DNA of 64,000 nt, from contig NZ_AUDH01000009.1 of NCBI RefSeq assembly GCF_000425365.1, positions 56,002 to 120,001 on the forward strand. The letters run 5' to 3'. Numbering within the stretch: position 1 is the stretch's first letter; every line of letters begins with the position of its first letter. Origin of the DNA: Rubritepida flocculans DSM 14296 (lineage in GTDB: Bacteria; Pseudomonadota; Alphaproteobacteria; Acetobacterales; Acetobacteraceae). Under the pieces are notes generated by a model, which ran no database searches, had not been told where the DNA came from, and worked only from the letters and a program-made list of their open reading frames with translations. Made by a program: the position numbers and the translations under genes. Below are positions 1 through 8,344 of the stretch, one piece after another.

Positions 1-140
1 CATCCTGGGGCGGGCGGGGGGCGGGGTCCAGCCGGCCGCCCCACCCTGGTCAGCCGCCGCGATCGGGCCGAGACTTCGCCCGCGCCCGCCAGAGGCGCCC
101 GCCCCGGCACGCGGAGGCGCGGAGGAGGAGGGGAGGGAAC

Positions 141-1511
141 ATGTCGCGCGACGGCCAGATGGCCCTGGTGGCCTTCCTGCAGGCGCAGAACTGCTCGAAC
201 TATCCCGGTTCCTGGCGGCACCCGGCCACCATGCAGGACTATCTCGGCGCGGAATACTACCAGCGCATCGCCCGCACGCTGGAGGCGGGCTGCTTCCACA
301 TGGCCTTCTTCGACGACCGCCTCGCCATGCCCGACATCCTGGGCGACGACCATGCCGAGACGGTGCGCCACGGCATCCGCGCCGTGAAGCTCGACCTCGT
401 CTCCATCCTCACCGCCATGGGGCTGGCCACGCGCCATCTGGGCCTCGGCGCCACCTATTCGACCACCTACTACGAGCCCTTCCACGTCGCGCGCGTCTTC
501 GCCACGCTCGACCATCTGCTGGGCGGGCGGGTCGCCTGGAACGTCGTCACCTCGCTCAACGACAGCGAGGCGCGCAACATGGGCGCGGCGGCGCATCTCG
601 AGCACGACCTGCGCTACGACCGCGCCGACGAGTTCCTGGAGGTGGTGCTCGGCCACTGGGATTCCTGGGAAGAGGACGCGCTGGTGCAGGACCGCGCGAG
701 CGGCCTCTTCGCCGATCCGGCCAAGGTGCGGCGCCTCGACTTCGAGGGGCGCTGGTTCCGCTCGCGCGGGCCCTTCACCGTGCCGCGCACGCCGCAGGGC
801 CGGCCGGTGCTGATCCAGGCGGGGCAGAGCGGGCGCGGCCAGCGCTTCGCCGCGCGCTGGGGCGAGCTGATCTTCGTCATCCAGCCGCAGCTCGAGGCCG
901 CTCGGCGCGCCTGGCGCGCCTTCAAGGACCAGGTGGCCAGCGCCGGCCGCGACCCGGGGCGGGTGCGCGTCTGCCCCGCCATCTACGTGATTCTGGGCGA
1001 GACCGAGGCCGCCGCGGCGGAGAAGCGCGCGCTGATCGAGAGCCTGGCGCGGCCGGTGGACGGGCTCGCCCTGCTCTCGGAGGTGCTGAACGTGGACTTC
1101 TCGAAGAAGGGGCTCGACGAGGCCTTCACCGACGAGGAGCTGGCCGGCATCACGGGGCTGCAGGCCCTGCGCGACCGCGTGGTGGCGCAGTCCGGCAAGC
1201 GCAACCCGACGCTGCGGGACTTCGTGGAGATCAGCGGCCGCGGCACCATCCGGGAGTTTCCGGTCTTCTGCGGGACCGCTCCGCGCGTGGCCGAGGAGAT
1301 GCAGGCCTGGTTCGAGCAGGAGGCCTGCGACGGCTTCGTGATCGCGGCCACCCACATGCCCGGAAGCTACGAGGACGTGGTGCGGCTTCTGGTGCCCGAG
1401 CTGCAGCGGCGCGGGCTGTTCCGCCGCGGCTATCAGGGCACGACATTGCGCGAGAACCTGGGCCTGCCGCGCGCCCGGCCCTTCGACTGGCGGGCTCCGG
1501 GCGGGGGGTAG
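141..1511 (+). CDS. NtaA/SnaA/DszA-family FMN-dependent monooxygenase
   Basis: 456-residue flavin-dependent monooxygenase of the bacterial luciferase-like superfamily, in the NtaA/SnaA/SoxA(DszA) subgroup. Members use FMNH2 from a separate flavin reductase to oxygenate substrates such as nitrilotriacetate, pristinamycin or dibenzothiophene sulfone. Seen here: an N-terminal region with GSWRHP, the subgroup motif GRVAWNVVTSLNDSEARNMG around residues 128-147, then the conserved RYDRADEF block and PQGRPVLIQAGQSGRG near residue 220. Length is typical. The ATG follows a strong purine-rich Shine-Dalgarno stretch (GGAGGAGGAGGGGAGGG). No reductase gene is adjacent, so the partner must be elsewhere. 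The substrate cannot be told from sequence. Confidence 0.9.
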   Translation: MSRDGQMALVAFLQAQNCSNYPGSWRHPATMQDYLGAEYYQRIARTLEAGCFHMAFFDDRLAMPDILGDDHAETVRHGIRAVKLDLVSILTAMGLATRHLGLGATYSTTYYEPFHVARVFATLDHLLGGRVAWNVVTSLNDSEARNMGAAAHLEHDLRYDRADEFLEVVLGHWDSWEEDALVQDRASGLFADPAKVRRLDFEGRWFRSRGPFTVPRTPQGRPVLIQAGQSGRGQRFAARWGELIFVIQPQLEAARRAWRAFKDQVASAGRDPGRVRVCPAIYVILGETEAAAAEKRALIESLARPVDGLALLSEVLNVDFSKKGLDEAFTDEELAGITGLQALRDRVVAQSGKRNPTLRDFVEISGRGTIREFPVFCGTAPRVAEEMQAWFEQEACDGFVIAATHMPGSYEDVVRLLVPELQRRGLFRRGYQGTTLRENLGLPRARPFDWRAPGGG

Positions 1512-1544
1512 CCTCCGGGCGCGCCCCGATCGCGGGCTGTTGAT

Positions 1545-1651
1545 GCGCCTGTGTCCTGGCCCGCAGCCGCCACGCCGGGCCGCAACGCGGCGCGCCGCCC
1601 TGGGTGCGCCATCGCTGCGCCATCCGGGCGGCATGTCATGCCGACCGTATC
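1545..1651 (-). repeat. Degenerate copy of the composite palindromic repeat (A-C type)
   Basis: Read on the minus strand, this stretch begins with most of module A (1631-1651, a GATACGGTCGGCATG arm and part of the second arm). It continues into GGCGTGGCGGCTGCGGGCCA and GACACAGGCGCAT, which match the linker between modules A and C in the better copies. The module C arms have decayed. It lies in the 3' region between two convergent genes. Confidence 0.5.
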
Positions 1652-1728
1652 AGTTACCCACCGGCGATCCCGACCCGCCGTGGATGAAACTGTGGCACTA
1701 TGGTTTGGCTGGTGGCGAGGTCGGCATG
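1646..1728. repeat. 83-bp duplicated sequence, copy 1
   Basis: These 83 bases, from CGTATCAGTTACCC to GAGGTCGGCATG, recur at 63911-63993 with only two mismatches (A/G at 1700, G/A at 1703). Both copies are joined on the left to the CCGTATC end of module A. The segment has no protein match I recognise. It may be the end of a mobile element or a second repeat family. Confidence 0.75.
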
Positions 1729-1764
1729 CCGATGGTGCGCCAGAGCCCGCGTGTCAGTTTCTGT

Positions 1765-2151
1765 CTAGGCCGGAAAACGCTCCAGCAGCTCGATGGAGAT
1801 GTTCTCCGGCCCGCGGATGAAGCAGATTCGGATGCCCGGGCGCGGCGAGTTCGGCTCCATGGTGAAGTGAACGCCCTTGGCCTTGAGGCGGGCCACCATC
1901 TCGTCCAGCCCGCCCTCCACGGCGAAGCCGAAATGGTCGATGCCCTTGTAGGGCGCGATGGGCGCCTCGGCCGCCGTGGCGTCGCTCTGGACGATGAAGA
2001 TGTCCGTCCCGCCGAGCCTGAGATCGATGCGCGGCTTGCCCTGCTGCATGCTGCGGATCACCTCCGCGCCCAGCATCTCCTCGAACCAGGCGGCGGTGGC
2101 CTCGGGGTCGGGGCTGCGCAGATGGATGTGGTCGTAGCGGAGGCGGGGCAT
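1765..2151 (-). CDS. VOC family (glyoxalase/dioxygenase-fold) protein
   Basis: 128-residue single-domain vicinal-oxygen-chelate protein. It shows HIHLRS near the N-terminus (His8/His10), GIDHFGFAV in the middle and ISIELLER at the C-terminus, the positions that normally carry the His/His/Glu metal ligands of two beta-alpha-beta-beta-beta units. The chosen ATG is preceded by GGAAAGGA about 9 bases upstream. The frame stays open further upstream, but that part reads through a palindromic repeat and is unlikely to be translated. Family members include glyoxalase I, extradiol dioxygenases and epimerases, so the substrate is unknown. Confidence 0.8.
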   Translation of the reverse strand: MPRLRYDHIHLRSPDPEATAAWFEEMLGAEVIRSMQQGKPRIDLRLGGTDIFIVQSDATAAEAPIAPYKGIDHFGFAVEGGLDEMVARLKAKGVHFTMEPNSPRPGIRICFIRGPENISIELLERFPA

Positions 2152-2190
2152 CGGCGTGGTCCTTTCCGTCGGGGAGAGGGGGAGGGGGCT

Positions 2191-2316
2191 CATACCAGCG
2201 GCCGCTGATTTCGACTCCTGAGAAGCCGGTGCGGCCGCTGGTATGCCTTTGTTTTGGCGCGCAGCCGCCCGCCAACCCTGCGCGCGATACGGTCGGCATG
2301 TCATGCCGACCGTATC
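2191..2316 (-). repeat. Composite palindromic repeat (modules A-C), full copy
   Basis: Module A is a 31-bp perfect palindrome at 2286-2316 (two 15-base arms, GATACGGTCGGCATG, around one base). Module C is a perfect 15-bp inverted repeat, CATACCAGCGGCCGC at 2191-2205 and its complement at 2231-2245, with a 25-nt spacer. The linker contains the family sequence GCGCGCAGGGTTGGCG and a GCCAAAACAAAGG stretch. Hairpin B is absent. The outer bases of module A are part of the TGA stop codon (2317-2315) of the acyl-CoA synthetase gene. Confidence 0.9.
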
Positions 2317-4405
2317 AGGGGGCGAGTTCGATCACCGCATCGGCGGCGAAGCCGCCTTCTCCCGCGGGCAGCACGAAGAAGGGGTTGATGTCCACCGAGA
2401 CCAGCCGCTCGCCCGCCGCCGCGCCGAAGGCGGAGAGCCTGGACAGCGCCTCGGCCAGCGCCGCCACGTCGGCCCTGGGGCGGCCGCGCGCGCCGTCCAG
2501 CAGCGGAAAGCCCTTGAGCGAGCGGATCATCGCCTCCGCCTCCGCCACGCCGAAGGGGCAGCGGCGGAAGGCGACATCCTTCAGCACCTCGATGAAGACG
2601 CCACCCAGCCCCACCATCGCCACGGGGCCGAAGACCGGGTCGCGGAGCAGGCCGAGCGCCATCTCCACCGCGCCCTTGATCTGCCTGGCCACCAGCACGC
2701 CCTCGAGGCGCGCGCCGGGCGCGTGCTCGGCCGCGCGGGCCATCAGCGTGGCGAAGCCTTCGCGCACCGCCGCCTCGTCCGCCACGTCGAGCAGCACGCC
2801 GCCGATCTCGCTCTTGTGCAGGATGTCGGGCGAGAGGATCTTCATCACCACGGGGAAGCCGAACTCCCGCGCCGCGGCCACGGCCGTCTCCACCGCGGGG
2901 CAGGCGCGCTCGGGCACGGCGGGGATGCCCGCCTCTGCCAGGATGCGCTTCGCCTCGGCCTCGGAGGGCGCCTCGGCCGGCAGGGCGATGGCGGGCAGGG
3001 GCGGCGGGGCGGCGGGGGCGGCGGCGAAGGCCGCGCCGAAGCGGCCCAGCGCGTGCAGCGCCACCACCGCGCGCGTCGGATCCTCGAAGACGAGGAAGCC
3101 GTCGCGCTCGTAGTCGCGCACCATCTCGGGGGGCGCGATGACGCTGAGCGCCCAGACGCGGTCGGGGTGGTCCTGCATCACCGCCTTCATCTGCGCGCGC
3201 ACCTTGGGCGCATTGGTGGTGGAGCCGCCCACCTGGGTGAAGAAGCCGAGGCAGGAGGTGTAGCCGCCCTCCTCCACCATGCTGCGCGTGAAGGCGCCGA
3301 TCAGCTCGATCTGGTTGAAGGCCTGGGCCGTGCAGTCCACCGGGTTGGCGGGCGCGCAGAAGGGCACGAGGCCGCGCAGCCGCGCCTGCGCCGCCTCCGG
3401 CATGGGCGGCATGGGAAAGCCGAGGGATTCCGCCACGTCGCTGATCAGCACCCCCGCGCCCCCCGAGACGGTCATCACGCCCAGAGTGTTGTGCGCGGGG
3501 TAGATGCGCTTCGTCGCGGCGTAGGCGATGTCGAGCAGCTCCTCCGTGTTGCGGGCGCGCACCACGCCGAACTCGGCGAGCACCGCCTCGGTCACCGCGT
3601 CGTCGCCGGCGATGGAGGCGGTGTGGGACTGCGCGGCGCGCGCGCCGAGCGCGCTGCGGCCCACCTTCATCATCACGATGGGCTTGCGGTTGCGCCGCGC
3701 GAGATCGAGCGCGGCGAGGAACTTCGCGCTCTCGCGGATTCCCTCCGCATAGGCGCAGATCACGTCGATCTCGGGGGATTGCGCCATCCAGCCCAGCACG
3801 TCGCCCAGCGCCACCTCCGCCTCGTTGCCGGTGGTGACGACGACATTGGTGCCGATGCCGCGGTTGCGCGCGAGCGAATAGAGATGCGTGCCATAGGCGC
3901 CGGACTGCGAGGCGATGCCGATGCGCCCCGCGATGGGCCAGCCCTGCTCGAAGGAGGAGGAGAAGATCGGGTAGAAGCCGATCGCGTCGTTGAACAGGCC
4001 GAGGCAGTTGGGCCCCAGCATCCGCATCCCGTGCCGCCTGGCCGCGGCCACCATGCGCGCCTGGGCCTCGGCGCCCTTCTCGTCCACCTCGGCGAAGCCC
4101 GCGGTGAAGACGATGGCGGCCTTGGTGCCCTTCGCCCCCAGCGCCTCGATGGCCTCGATCGCCGCCTCGCCCGGCACCGCCACGAGGCCGACATCGGGCG
4201 TCTCGGGCAGGGAGGCCACATCGGGAAAGGCCGGGATGTCCTGCACCGAGGGCCGCTTGGGGTTCACCGGGAAGATGGCCCCCCGGAAGCCGCGCGCCTT
4301 CATGTAGGCGATGGGCCGCCCGCCGATGCGCGTGGGATCGTCCGATGCGCCGACGATGGCGATGGAGCGCGGGCGGATCATCGGGTCGAGCGTGGCGAAG
4401 TCCAT
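2315..4405 (-). CDS. NDP-forming acyl-CoA synthetase (acetate-CoA ligase, ADP-forming type)
   Basis: 696-residue fused alpha-beta enzyme of the NDP-forming acyl-CoA synthetase superfamily, interconverting acyl-CoA plus NDP/Pi and acid, CoA and NTP. Order of parts: CoA-binding Rossmann domain (SIAIVGASDDPTRIGG, residues 14-29), two succinyl-CoA-ligase-like domains with SQSGAYG (167-172) and the phosphohistidine motif SHTASIAG (His261), then a C-terminal ATP-grasp domain containing KILSPDILHKSEIGG. Length matches family fusions. It lies 33 bp downstream of the M20 peptidase gene on the same strand, probably co-transcribed, so it may activate or release an acid derived from the peptidase product. 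The acyl substrate is unknown. Its stop codon overlaps a palindromic repeat. Confidence 0.9.
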   Translation of the reverse strand: MDFATLDPMIRPRSIAIVGASDDPTRIGGRPIAYMKARGFRGAIFPVNPKRPSVQDIPAFPDVASLPETPDVGLVAVPGEAAIEAIEALGAKGTKAAIVFTAGFAEVDEKGAEAQARMVAAARRHGMRMLGPNCLGLFNDAIGFYPIFSSSFEQGWPIAGRIGIASQSGAYGTHLYSLARNRGIGTNVVVTTGNEAEVALGDVLGWMAQSPEIDVICAYAEGIRESAKFLAALDLARRNRKPIVMMKVGRSALGARAAQSHTASIAGDDAVTEAVLAEFGVVRARNTEELLDIAYAATKRIYPAHNTLGVMTVSGGAGVLISDVAESLGFPMPPMPEAAQARLRGLVPFCAPANPVDCTAQAFNQIELIGAFTRSMVEEGGYTSCLGFFTQVGGSTTNAPKVRAQMKAVMQDHPDRVWALSVIAPPEMVRDYERDGFLVFEDPTRAVVALHALGRFGAAFAAAPAAPPPLPAIALPAEAPSEAEAKRILAEAGIPAVPERACPAVETAVAAAREFGFPVVMKILSPDILHKSEIGGVLLDVADEAAVREGFATLMARAAEHAPGARLEGVLVARQIKGAVEMALGLLRDPVFGPVAMVGLGGVFIEVLKDVAFRRCPFGVAEAEAMIRSLKGFPLLDGARGRPRADVAALAEALSRLSAFGAAAGERLVSVDINPFFVLPAGEGGFAADAVIELAP

Positions 4406-4438
4406 GTCTGGCGTTCCGTCCCTTGAATCCGTTCTCGT

Positions 4439-5518
4439 TCAGTCCGCGAGGAGGCGTGCGAAGACGGCGCGCGCCGCCTCCAGCTCCTCGATCCGCACGC
4501 ATTCCTGCGGCGTGTGCGCGGTGGCGATGCTGCCCGGCCCGAGGATCACGCAGGGGGCGAGCGTCTGCAGCTCCGAGGCGTCGGTGCCGTAGGGCGCGGT
4601 GCGCGGGGCCGCGTTGGTGGCGCGCATCGCCTCGCGCAGCAGCGGGTGCTCCTCGGGCAGTTCGGGCGGTGTGCCCTCGCGCGCCTCCTCGAGGGCGAGG
4701 CCGTTCGCCTCCGCCGCGCGGCGCAGCGCGGCGAGGATGGGCGCAGGGTCGATGCGGCGGGAGTAGCGGAACTTGATGCGCGCCGTGGCCTTGGCGACGG
4801 TGACGTTCTGCGCCGTGCCGTGATTGTCCAGGATCAGGTTGAAGTCGCTGAAGGGCGGCTCATAGGCCGGATCCTGCCAGGCGGGATCGTGGCGCAGCAT
4901 CTCGTGGATGCGCCGCGCCTCCACGAGGAAGGGGATCAGCGCCCAGTTCGCGTTCACGCCCTGGCCGGTGGAGGAATGGGCCTGCACCCCCGTCGCGGTG
5001 GCGGTGATGAGGATGTGCGCGCGATGCCCGCGCACGGGCGCGAGGCTCGTGGGCTCCGCCACCAGGATGCCGCGCGGCGCGGCCTGGCGCGCGAGAACGG
5101 AGCGCTCGGCGATGATCCGCGCGCCGGCCTTGGTCGTCTCCTCGTCGGTGGTGATGAGCAGCGTGGCGCGCCGCGCCGCGCGCGCGGCGAGGATGCAGGC
5201 GGCGAGCGGCCCCTTCATGTCCACGCTGCCCAGCCCGTGCAGCACGCCCTCCGCGATGCGGCCGGACCAGGGATCCTCCGTCCAGCCCGTCTCGGGCACC
5301 GTGTCCATGTGGCCGGAGAGGGCGAGGCCGCCCGGGCCGCCCTTGTGCGCCACCAGCGCGCGCTTCTGCACGCCCGCCGCGTCGGTGTAGTCGAGGCGCT
5401 CGATCTCGAAGCCCGCGAGCTCGGCCTCGATGCGCTCGGCGATGGGAAGGTTGGAGAGGGCGCTGCGGCTGTCGATCCGCACAAGCTCCGCGGCGAGGCG
5501 CGCGATGTCGTTTTCCAT
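4439..5518 (-). CDS. M20 family metallopeptidase (ArgE/DapE-like deacylase)
   Basis: 359-residue zinc amidohydrolase of the M20/ArgE-DapE-CPG2 family. Seen: SGHMDTVP (His70 and Asp72), GSVDMKG with bridging Asp100, the catalytic TTDEE (Glu126, Glu127), VAEPTSL (Glu155) and a C-terminal AHTPQE histidine. Such enzymes hydrolyse N-acyl amino acids or dipeptides in the cytoplasm. The start used (MENDIARL) gives the normal N-terminus. The frame is open further upstream but would overlap the divergent gene. Divergent from the threonine-synthase-like gene (49 bp apart) and upstream of the acyl-CoA synthetase. It could be an N-acetylornithine deacetylase, but the catabolic setting argues for another N-acyl amino acid. 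Confidence 0.88.
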   Translation of the reverse strand: MENDIARLAAELVRIDSRSALSNLPIAERIEAELAGFEIERLDYTDAAGVQKRALVAHKGGPGGLALSGHMDTVPETGWTEDPWSGRIAEGVLHGLGSVDMKGPLAACILAARAARRATLLITTDEETTKAGARIIAERSVLARQAAPRGILVAEPTSLAPVRGHRAHILITATATGVQAHSSTGQGVNANWALIPFLVEARRIHEMLRHDPAWQDPAYEPPFSDFNLILDNHGTAQNVTVAKATARIKFRYSRRIDPAPILAALRRAAEANGLALEEAREGTPPELPEEHPLLREAMRATNAAPRTAPYGTDASELQTLAPCVILGPGSIATAHTPQECVRIEELEAARAVFARLLAD

Positions 5519-5567
5519 GGCGCGCGAGGCTTGCCCGAAGCGGGGCCGCGCGCAACCCTCGCCGCCC

Positions 5568-6686
5568 ATGACCGCCTATCTCGACCCCCGCAGCGGGCGC
5601 ACCTGGCCGCTCGATGCGCCCCGCTGGTGCGGCGATGACCGCGCACCCCTGCTGCTGACCGATCTGCCCGGCATCGGGCGGGAGGACATCGCCACCGGCC
5701 TGCGCAGCCTCTGGCGCTATGCCGCGGCCCTTCCGTTCCTGCCCGCCGCGCCCATCAGCATGGGTGAGGGCTGCACGCCGCTCGTCGAGATGGCGCTGGG
5801 CGGCGGCACGGCGCTGCTGAAATGCGAGTGGTTCATGCCCACCGGCAGCTTCAAGGACCGCGGCGCCTCGGTGATGCTCTCGCTGCTGCGCGAGCAGGGC
5901 GTGCGGGCGGTGCTGGAGGATTCCTCGGGCAATGGCGGCGCGGCCATCGCCGCCTATGCGGCGGCCGGGGGCATGCAGGCCAGCATCTTCGTGCCCGCGA
6001 GCACCTCTCCCGCCAAGACGGTGCAGAGCCGCGCGGCGGGGGCCTCCATCACCCTCGTGCCCGGCTCGCGCCAGGACTGCGCCGAGGCCGCCGAGCGCGA
6101 GGCGGAGCGGATCTTCTACGCCAGCCACAACTGGCACCCCTTCTTCCTGCAGGGCACCAAGACGCTCGCCTATGAGCTGTGGGAGGATCTCGGCTTCCGC
6201 GCGCCGGACAACGTGATCATCCCCTGCGGCGCGGGCTCCAACGTGCTGGGCTGCGCCATCGGCTTCGGGGAGCTGCTGCGCGCGGGGCAGATCGCGAAGC
6301 GGCCGCGCCTCTTCGCCGCGCAGCCCGCGAATTGCGGGCCCATCGCGCGCGCCGCCCTCGGCCTGCCGCCCGCGCCCGCGCGGCCCACCATCGCGGAGGG
6401 CACCGCCATCGCCGAGCCGCTGCGCCTGCCCGAATGCCTGGCCGCGCTGCGCGAATCGGAAGGGGGCGCGGTGCTGCTGAGCGAGGAGGAGATCGCCGAG
6501 GCCGCGCTGACGCTCGCCCGCCGCGGCGTCTATGTGGAGCCCACCTGCGCCCAGGCCGCGGCCGCCTTCGGCAAGCTGCTCGCGGCGGGACGCATCGCCC
6601 CGGGCGAGACGAGCGTGGTGGTGCTGACGGGCACGGGGCTCAAGGCCACGCCGCGCTATGCGGAGATGCTGGGAGTGGCGCTGTGA
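5568..6686 (+). CDS. Threonine synthase-like PLP-dependent enzyme
   Basis: 372-residue fold-type II PLP enzyme. GEGCTPLVE (67-74), then PTGSFKDRGAS with the PLP lysine Lys96, SSGNGGAAIAAYAA for substrate binding, and GAGSNVLGC as the glycine-rich phosphate loop. The family holds threonine synthase, threonine dehydratase and relatives. The N-terminus (LDPRSGRTWPLDAPRW) resembles the zinc-ribbon-like start of thrC paralogues without its cysteines. As first gene of a plus-strand run with M81, D-amino-acid lyase-like and Fe-S genes, it is more likely a catabolic lyase or beta-replacement enzyme than biosynthetic ThrC. Its TGA stop is shared with the first bases of a palindromic repeat. Confidence 0.85.
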   Translation: MTAYLDPRSGRTWPLDAPRWCGDDRAPLLLTDLPGIGREDIATGLRSLWRYAAALPFLPAAPISMGEGCTPLVEMALGGGTALLKCEWFMPTGSFKDRGASVMLSLLREQGVRAVLEDSSGNGGAAIAAYAAAGGMQASIFVPASTSPAKTVQSRAAGASITLVPGSRQDCAEAAEREAERIFYASHNWHPFFLQGTKTLAYELWEDLGFRAPDNVIIPCGAGSNVLGCAIGFGELLRAGQIAKRPRLFAAQPANCGPIARAALGLPPAPARPTIAEGTAIAEPLRLPECLAALRESEGGAVLLSEEEIAEAALTLARRGVYVEPTCAQAAAAFGKLLAAGRIAPGETSVVVLTGTGLKATPRYAEMLGVAL

Positions 6687-6847
6687 GACGGCCGGCGGTC
6701 ACGCCGGGCGTCTCGCGCGCAGGGTTGACGGGCACCCATCGAAGCTGCGCTTCGATGGGACCCGCCGTGGCGGCTGCGCGCCAAAGCAAGGGCATACCAG
6801 CGGCCGCGCCGCATCCCCACGAGTCAATGCAAGCGGCCGCTGGTATG
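6685..6847 (+). repeat. Composite palindromic repeat (A-B-C), longest copy, fills the whole intergenic gap
   Basis: Module A is a variant (6685-6714) with arms GAGACGGCCGGCG and CGCCGGGCGTCTC. The outer bases differ from the consensus GATAC/GTATC on both sides, yet still pair. Hairpin B has 11-base arms CCCATCGAAGC (6735-6745) and GCTTCGATGGG (6749-6759). Module C has arms at 6793-6807 and 6833-6847 around a 25-nt spacer. The element starts within the upstream stop codon and its last three bases are an ATG at the start of the next gene. Confidence 0.9.
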
Positions 6848-8344
6848 ATGCGGCCCCGCGTCGCCCTGCTGGGCTTCTCCATCGAGTGCAACCGCTTCGC
6901 CCCCGCCGCCGGCGAGGCGGATTTCGCGCAGCGCTGCCTGCTGCGCGGGCCCGCCATCCTCGCCGATGCGCGCGGCCCCGCCCCGCAGGCGCTGGGCGAG
7001 ATGCCGGGCTTCGTCGCGGAGATGGACGCCGCCGGCCCCTGGGAGCCCAAGCCCATCCTGCTCGCCATGGCCGAGCCGAACGGGCCGGTGGAGCACGGCT
7101 TCTTCGAGCGGCTGATGGCCGAATGGCAGGCTGGGCTGCGGCTGCTGCGCGGCCGGGTGGAGGGCGTGTTCTGCGTGATGCACGGGGCGGGGCTGACCAC
7201 CCGCCTCGACGACCCGGAGGGCGCGCTGCAGGCGCTGGTGCGCGCGGAGCTGGGCGAGGTCCCCTTCGTCTGCTCCTGGGACCTGCACGCCAATGTCAGC
7301 GACGCGAACGTGGCGCTGAACGACGCCTTCGTGGGCTACCGCACCAACCCGCACCTCGACATGCGCGCGCGCGGCGCCGAATGCGCGCAGCTCCTGCGCC
7401 GGCTGATGGCGGGCGAGCGCTTCCTGCGCGCGCATCGGCGGCTTCCCATCGTCGCGCCCACCGTCTCGCTGCTCACCGCCGAGGGGCCCTATGCGGAGGT
7501 GATCGCGCTCGGCCAGCAGCGCCAGGCGGAGGATCCGCGCATCGTCAACGTCTCGGTGATGGGCGGCTTCGCCTATGGCGACACGCCCTTCAACGGCATG
7601 TGCGCGGTGGTGACGGCGACGCATCAGGGCGCGGCCGACCGCCTGGCCGATGAGCTGGCCGAGGCCGCCTGGGCGCGGCGCGCGCGCTTCGTGGCCGATC
7701 TCACCCCGCTCGAGGAGGCGGTGCGCCGCGCCCTCTCGAGCGATGTTCCGCTCGCCTTCGCCGATGTGGCCGACAATCCGGGCGGCGGCGGGCGCGGCAA
7801 CACCATGTGGATCCTGGAGGCCTTCCACCGCGCGGGCGTGCAGGGCGCCGTCTTCGGCGTGATCCACGACCCCGCGCTCGCCATCGAGGCCCATGAGAAG
7901 GGCGTGGGCGCGCGCTTCGAGGCGCGCTTCAACCGCGACGCCGCGCAGGATCCCTTCGCCCGCCCCTTCGCGGCGGAGGCGGAGGTGATCGCGCTCTCGG
8001 ACGGGCGGATCACCGGCCGGCGCGGCATCTTCGCGGGCACGGCCATGCAGCTCGGGCGCAGCGCGCGGCTGCGTCTCGGCGGCATCGAGGTGGTGGTGAT
8101 CGAGGGCCGCACCCAATGCGCGGACCCGGCCTTCCTGGAACACTTCGGCATCGAGATCGCCAAGGCGCGCTGCGTGGTGGTGAAGTCGCGAGGGCATTTC
8201 CGCGGCGGCTTCGACGAGTTCTTCGACCACGCGCGCATCGTGGAGGTGGACGCGCCGGGCCTCACCTCGCCCATCCTCGCGCGCTTCGACTGGACGAAGC
8301 TGCCCAGGCCCGTGCTGCCGCTCGATCCGGAGACGACGCGATGA
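6845..8344 (+). CDS. M81 family metallopeptidase (MlrC-like)
   Basis: About 499-residue member of the M81/MlrC family (microcystin LR degradation protein MlrC and many uncharacterised relatives near amino-acid catabolism genes). Family motifs seen: GFSIECNRFAP at the N-terminus, CVMHGAG, a metal-binding DLHANVSDANV block, GYRTNPHLD, and ADVADNPGGGGRGNT in the middle. Two tandem ATGs (6845 and 6848) are possible starts. The first lies inside the palindromic repeat, and no clear Shine-Dalgarno precedes either, so translation may rely on the repeat leader or on coupling. The stop overlaps the next start in ATGA. The natural substrate is unknown; microcystin linearisation is not implied. Confidence 0.9.
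   Translation: MMRPRVALLGFSIECNRFAPAAGEADFAQRCLLRGPAILADARGPAPQALGEMPGFVAEMDAAGPWEPKPILLAMAEPNGPVEHGFFERLMAEWQAGLRLLRGRVEGVFCVMHGAGLTTRLDDPEGALQALVRAELGEVPFVCSWDLHANVSDANVALNDAFVGYRTNPHLDMRARGAECAQLLRRLMAGERFLRAHRRLPIVAPTVSLLTAEGPYAEVIALGQQRQAEDPRIVNVSVMGGFAYGDTPFNGMCAVVTATHQGAADRLADELAEAAWARRARFVADLTPLEEAVRRALSSDVPLAFADVADNPGGGGRGNTMWILEAFHRAGVQGAVFGVIHDPALAIEAHEKGVGARFEARFNRDAAQDPFARPFAAEAEVIALSDGRITGRRGIFAGTAMQLGRSARLRLGGIEVVVIEGRTQCADPAFLEHFGIEIAKARCVVVKSRGHFRGGFDEFFDHARIVEVDAPGLTSPILARFDWTKLPRPVLPLDPETTR

Noticed and set aside
4439..5518. Naming the M20 gene argE
   Set aside because: The metal and catalytic residues are shared by many M20 enzymes, and the neighbours are catabolic rather than arginine biosynthetic.
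6845..8344. Calling the M81 protein a microcystin-degrading enzyme
   Set aside because: MlrC names the family, but no mlrA or mlrB is present and most M81 members are in unrelated amino-acid gene clusters, so this function is not supported.
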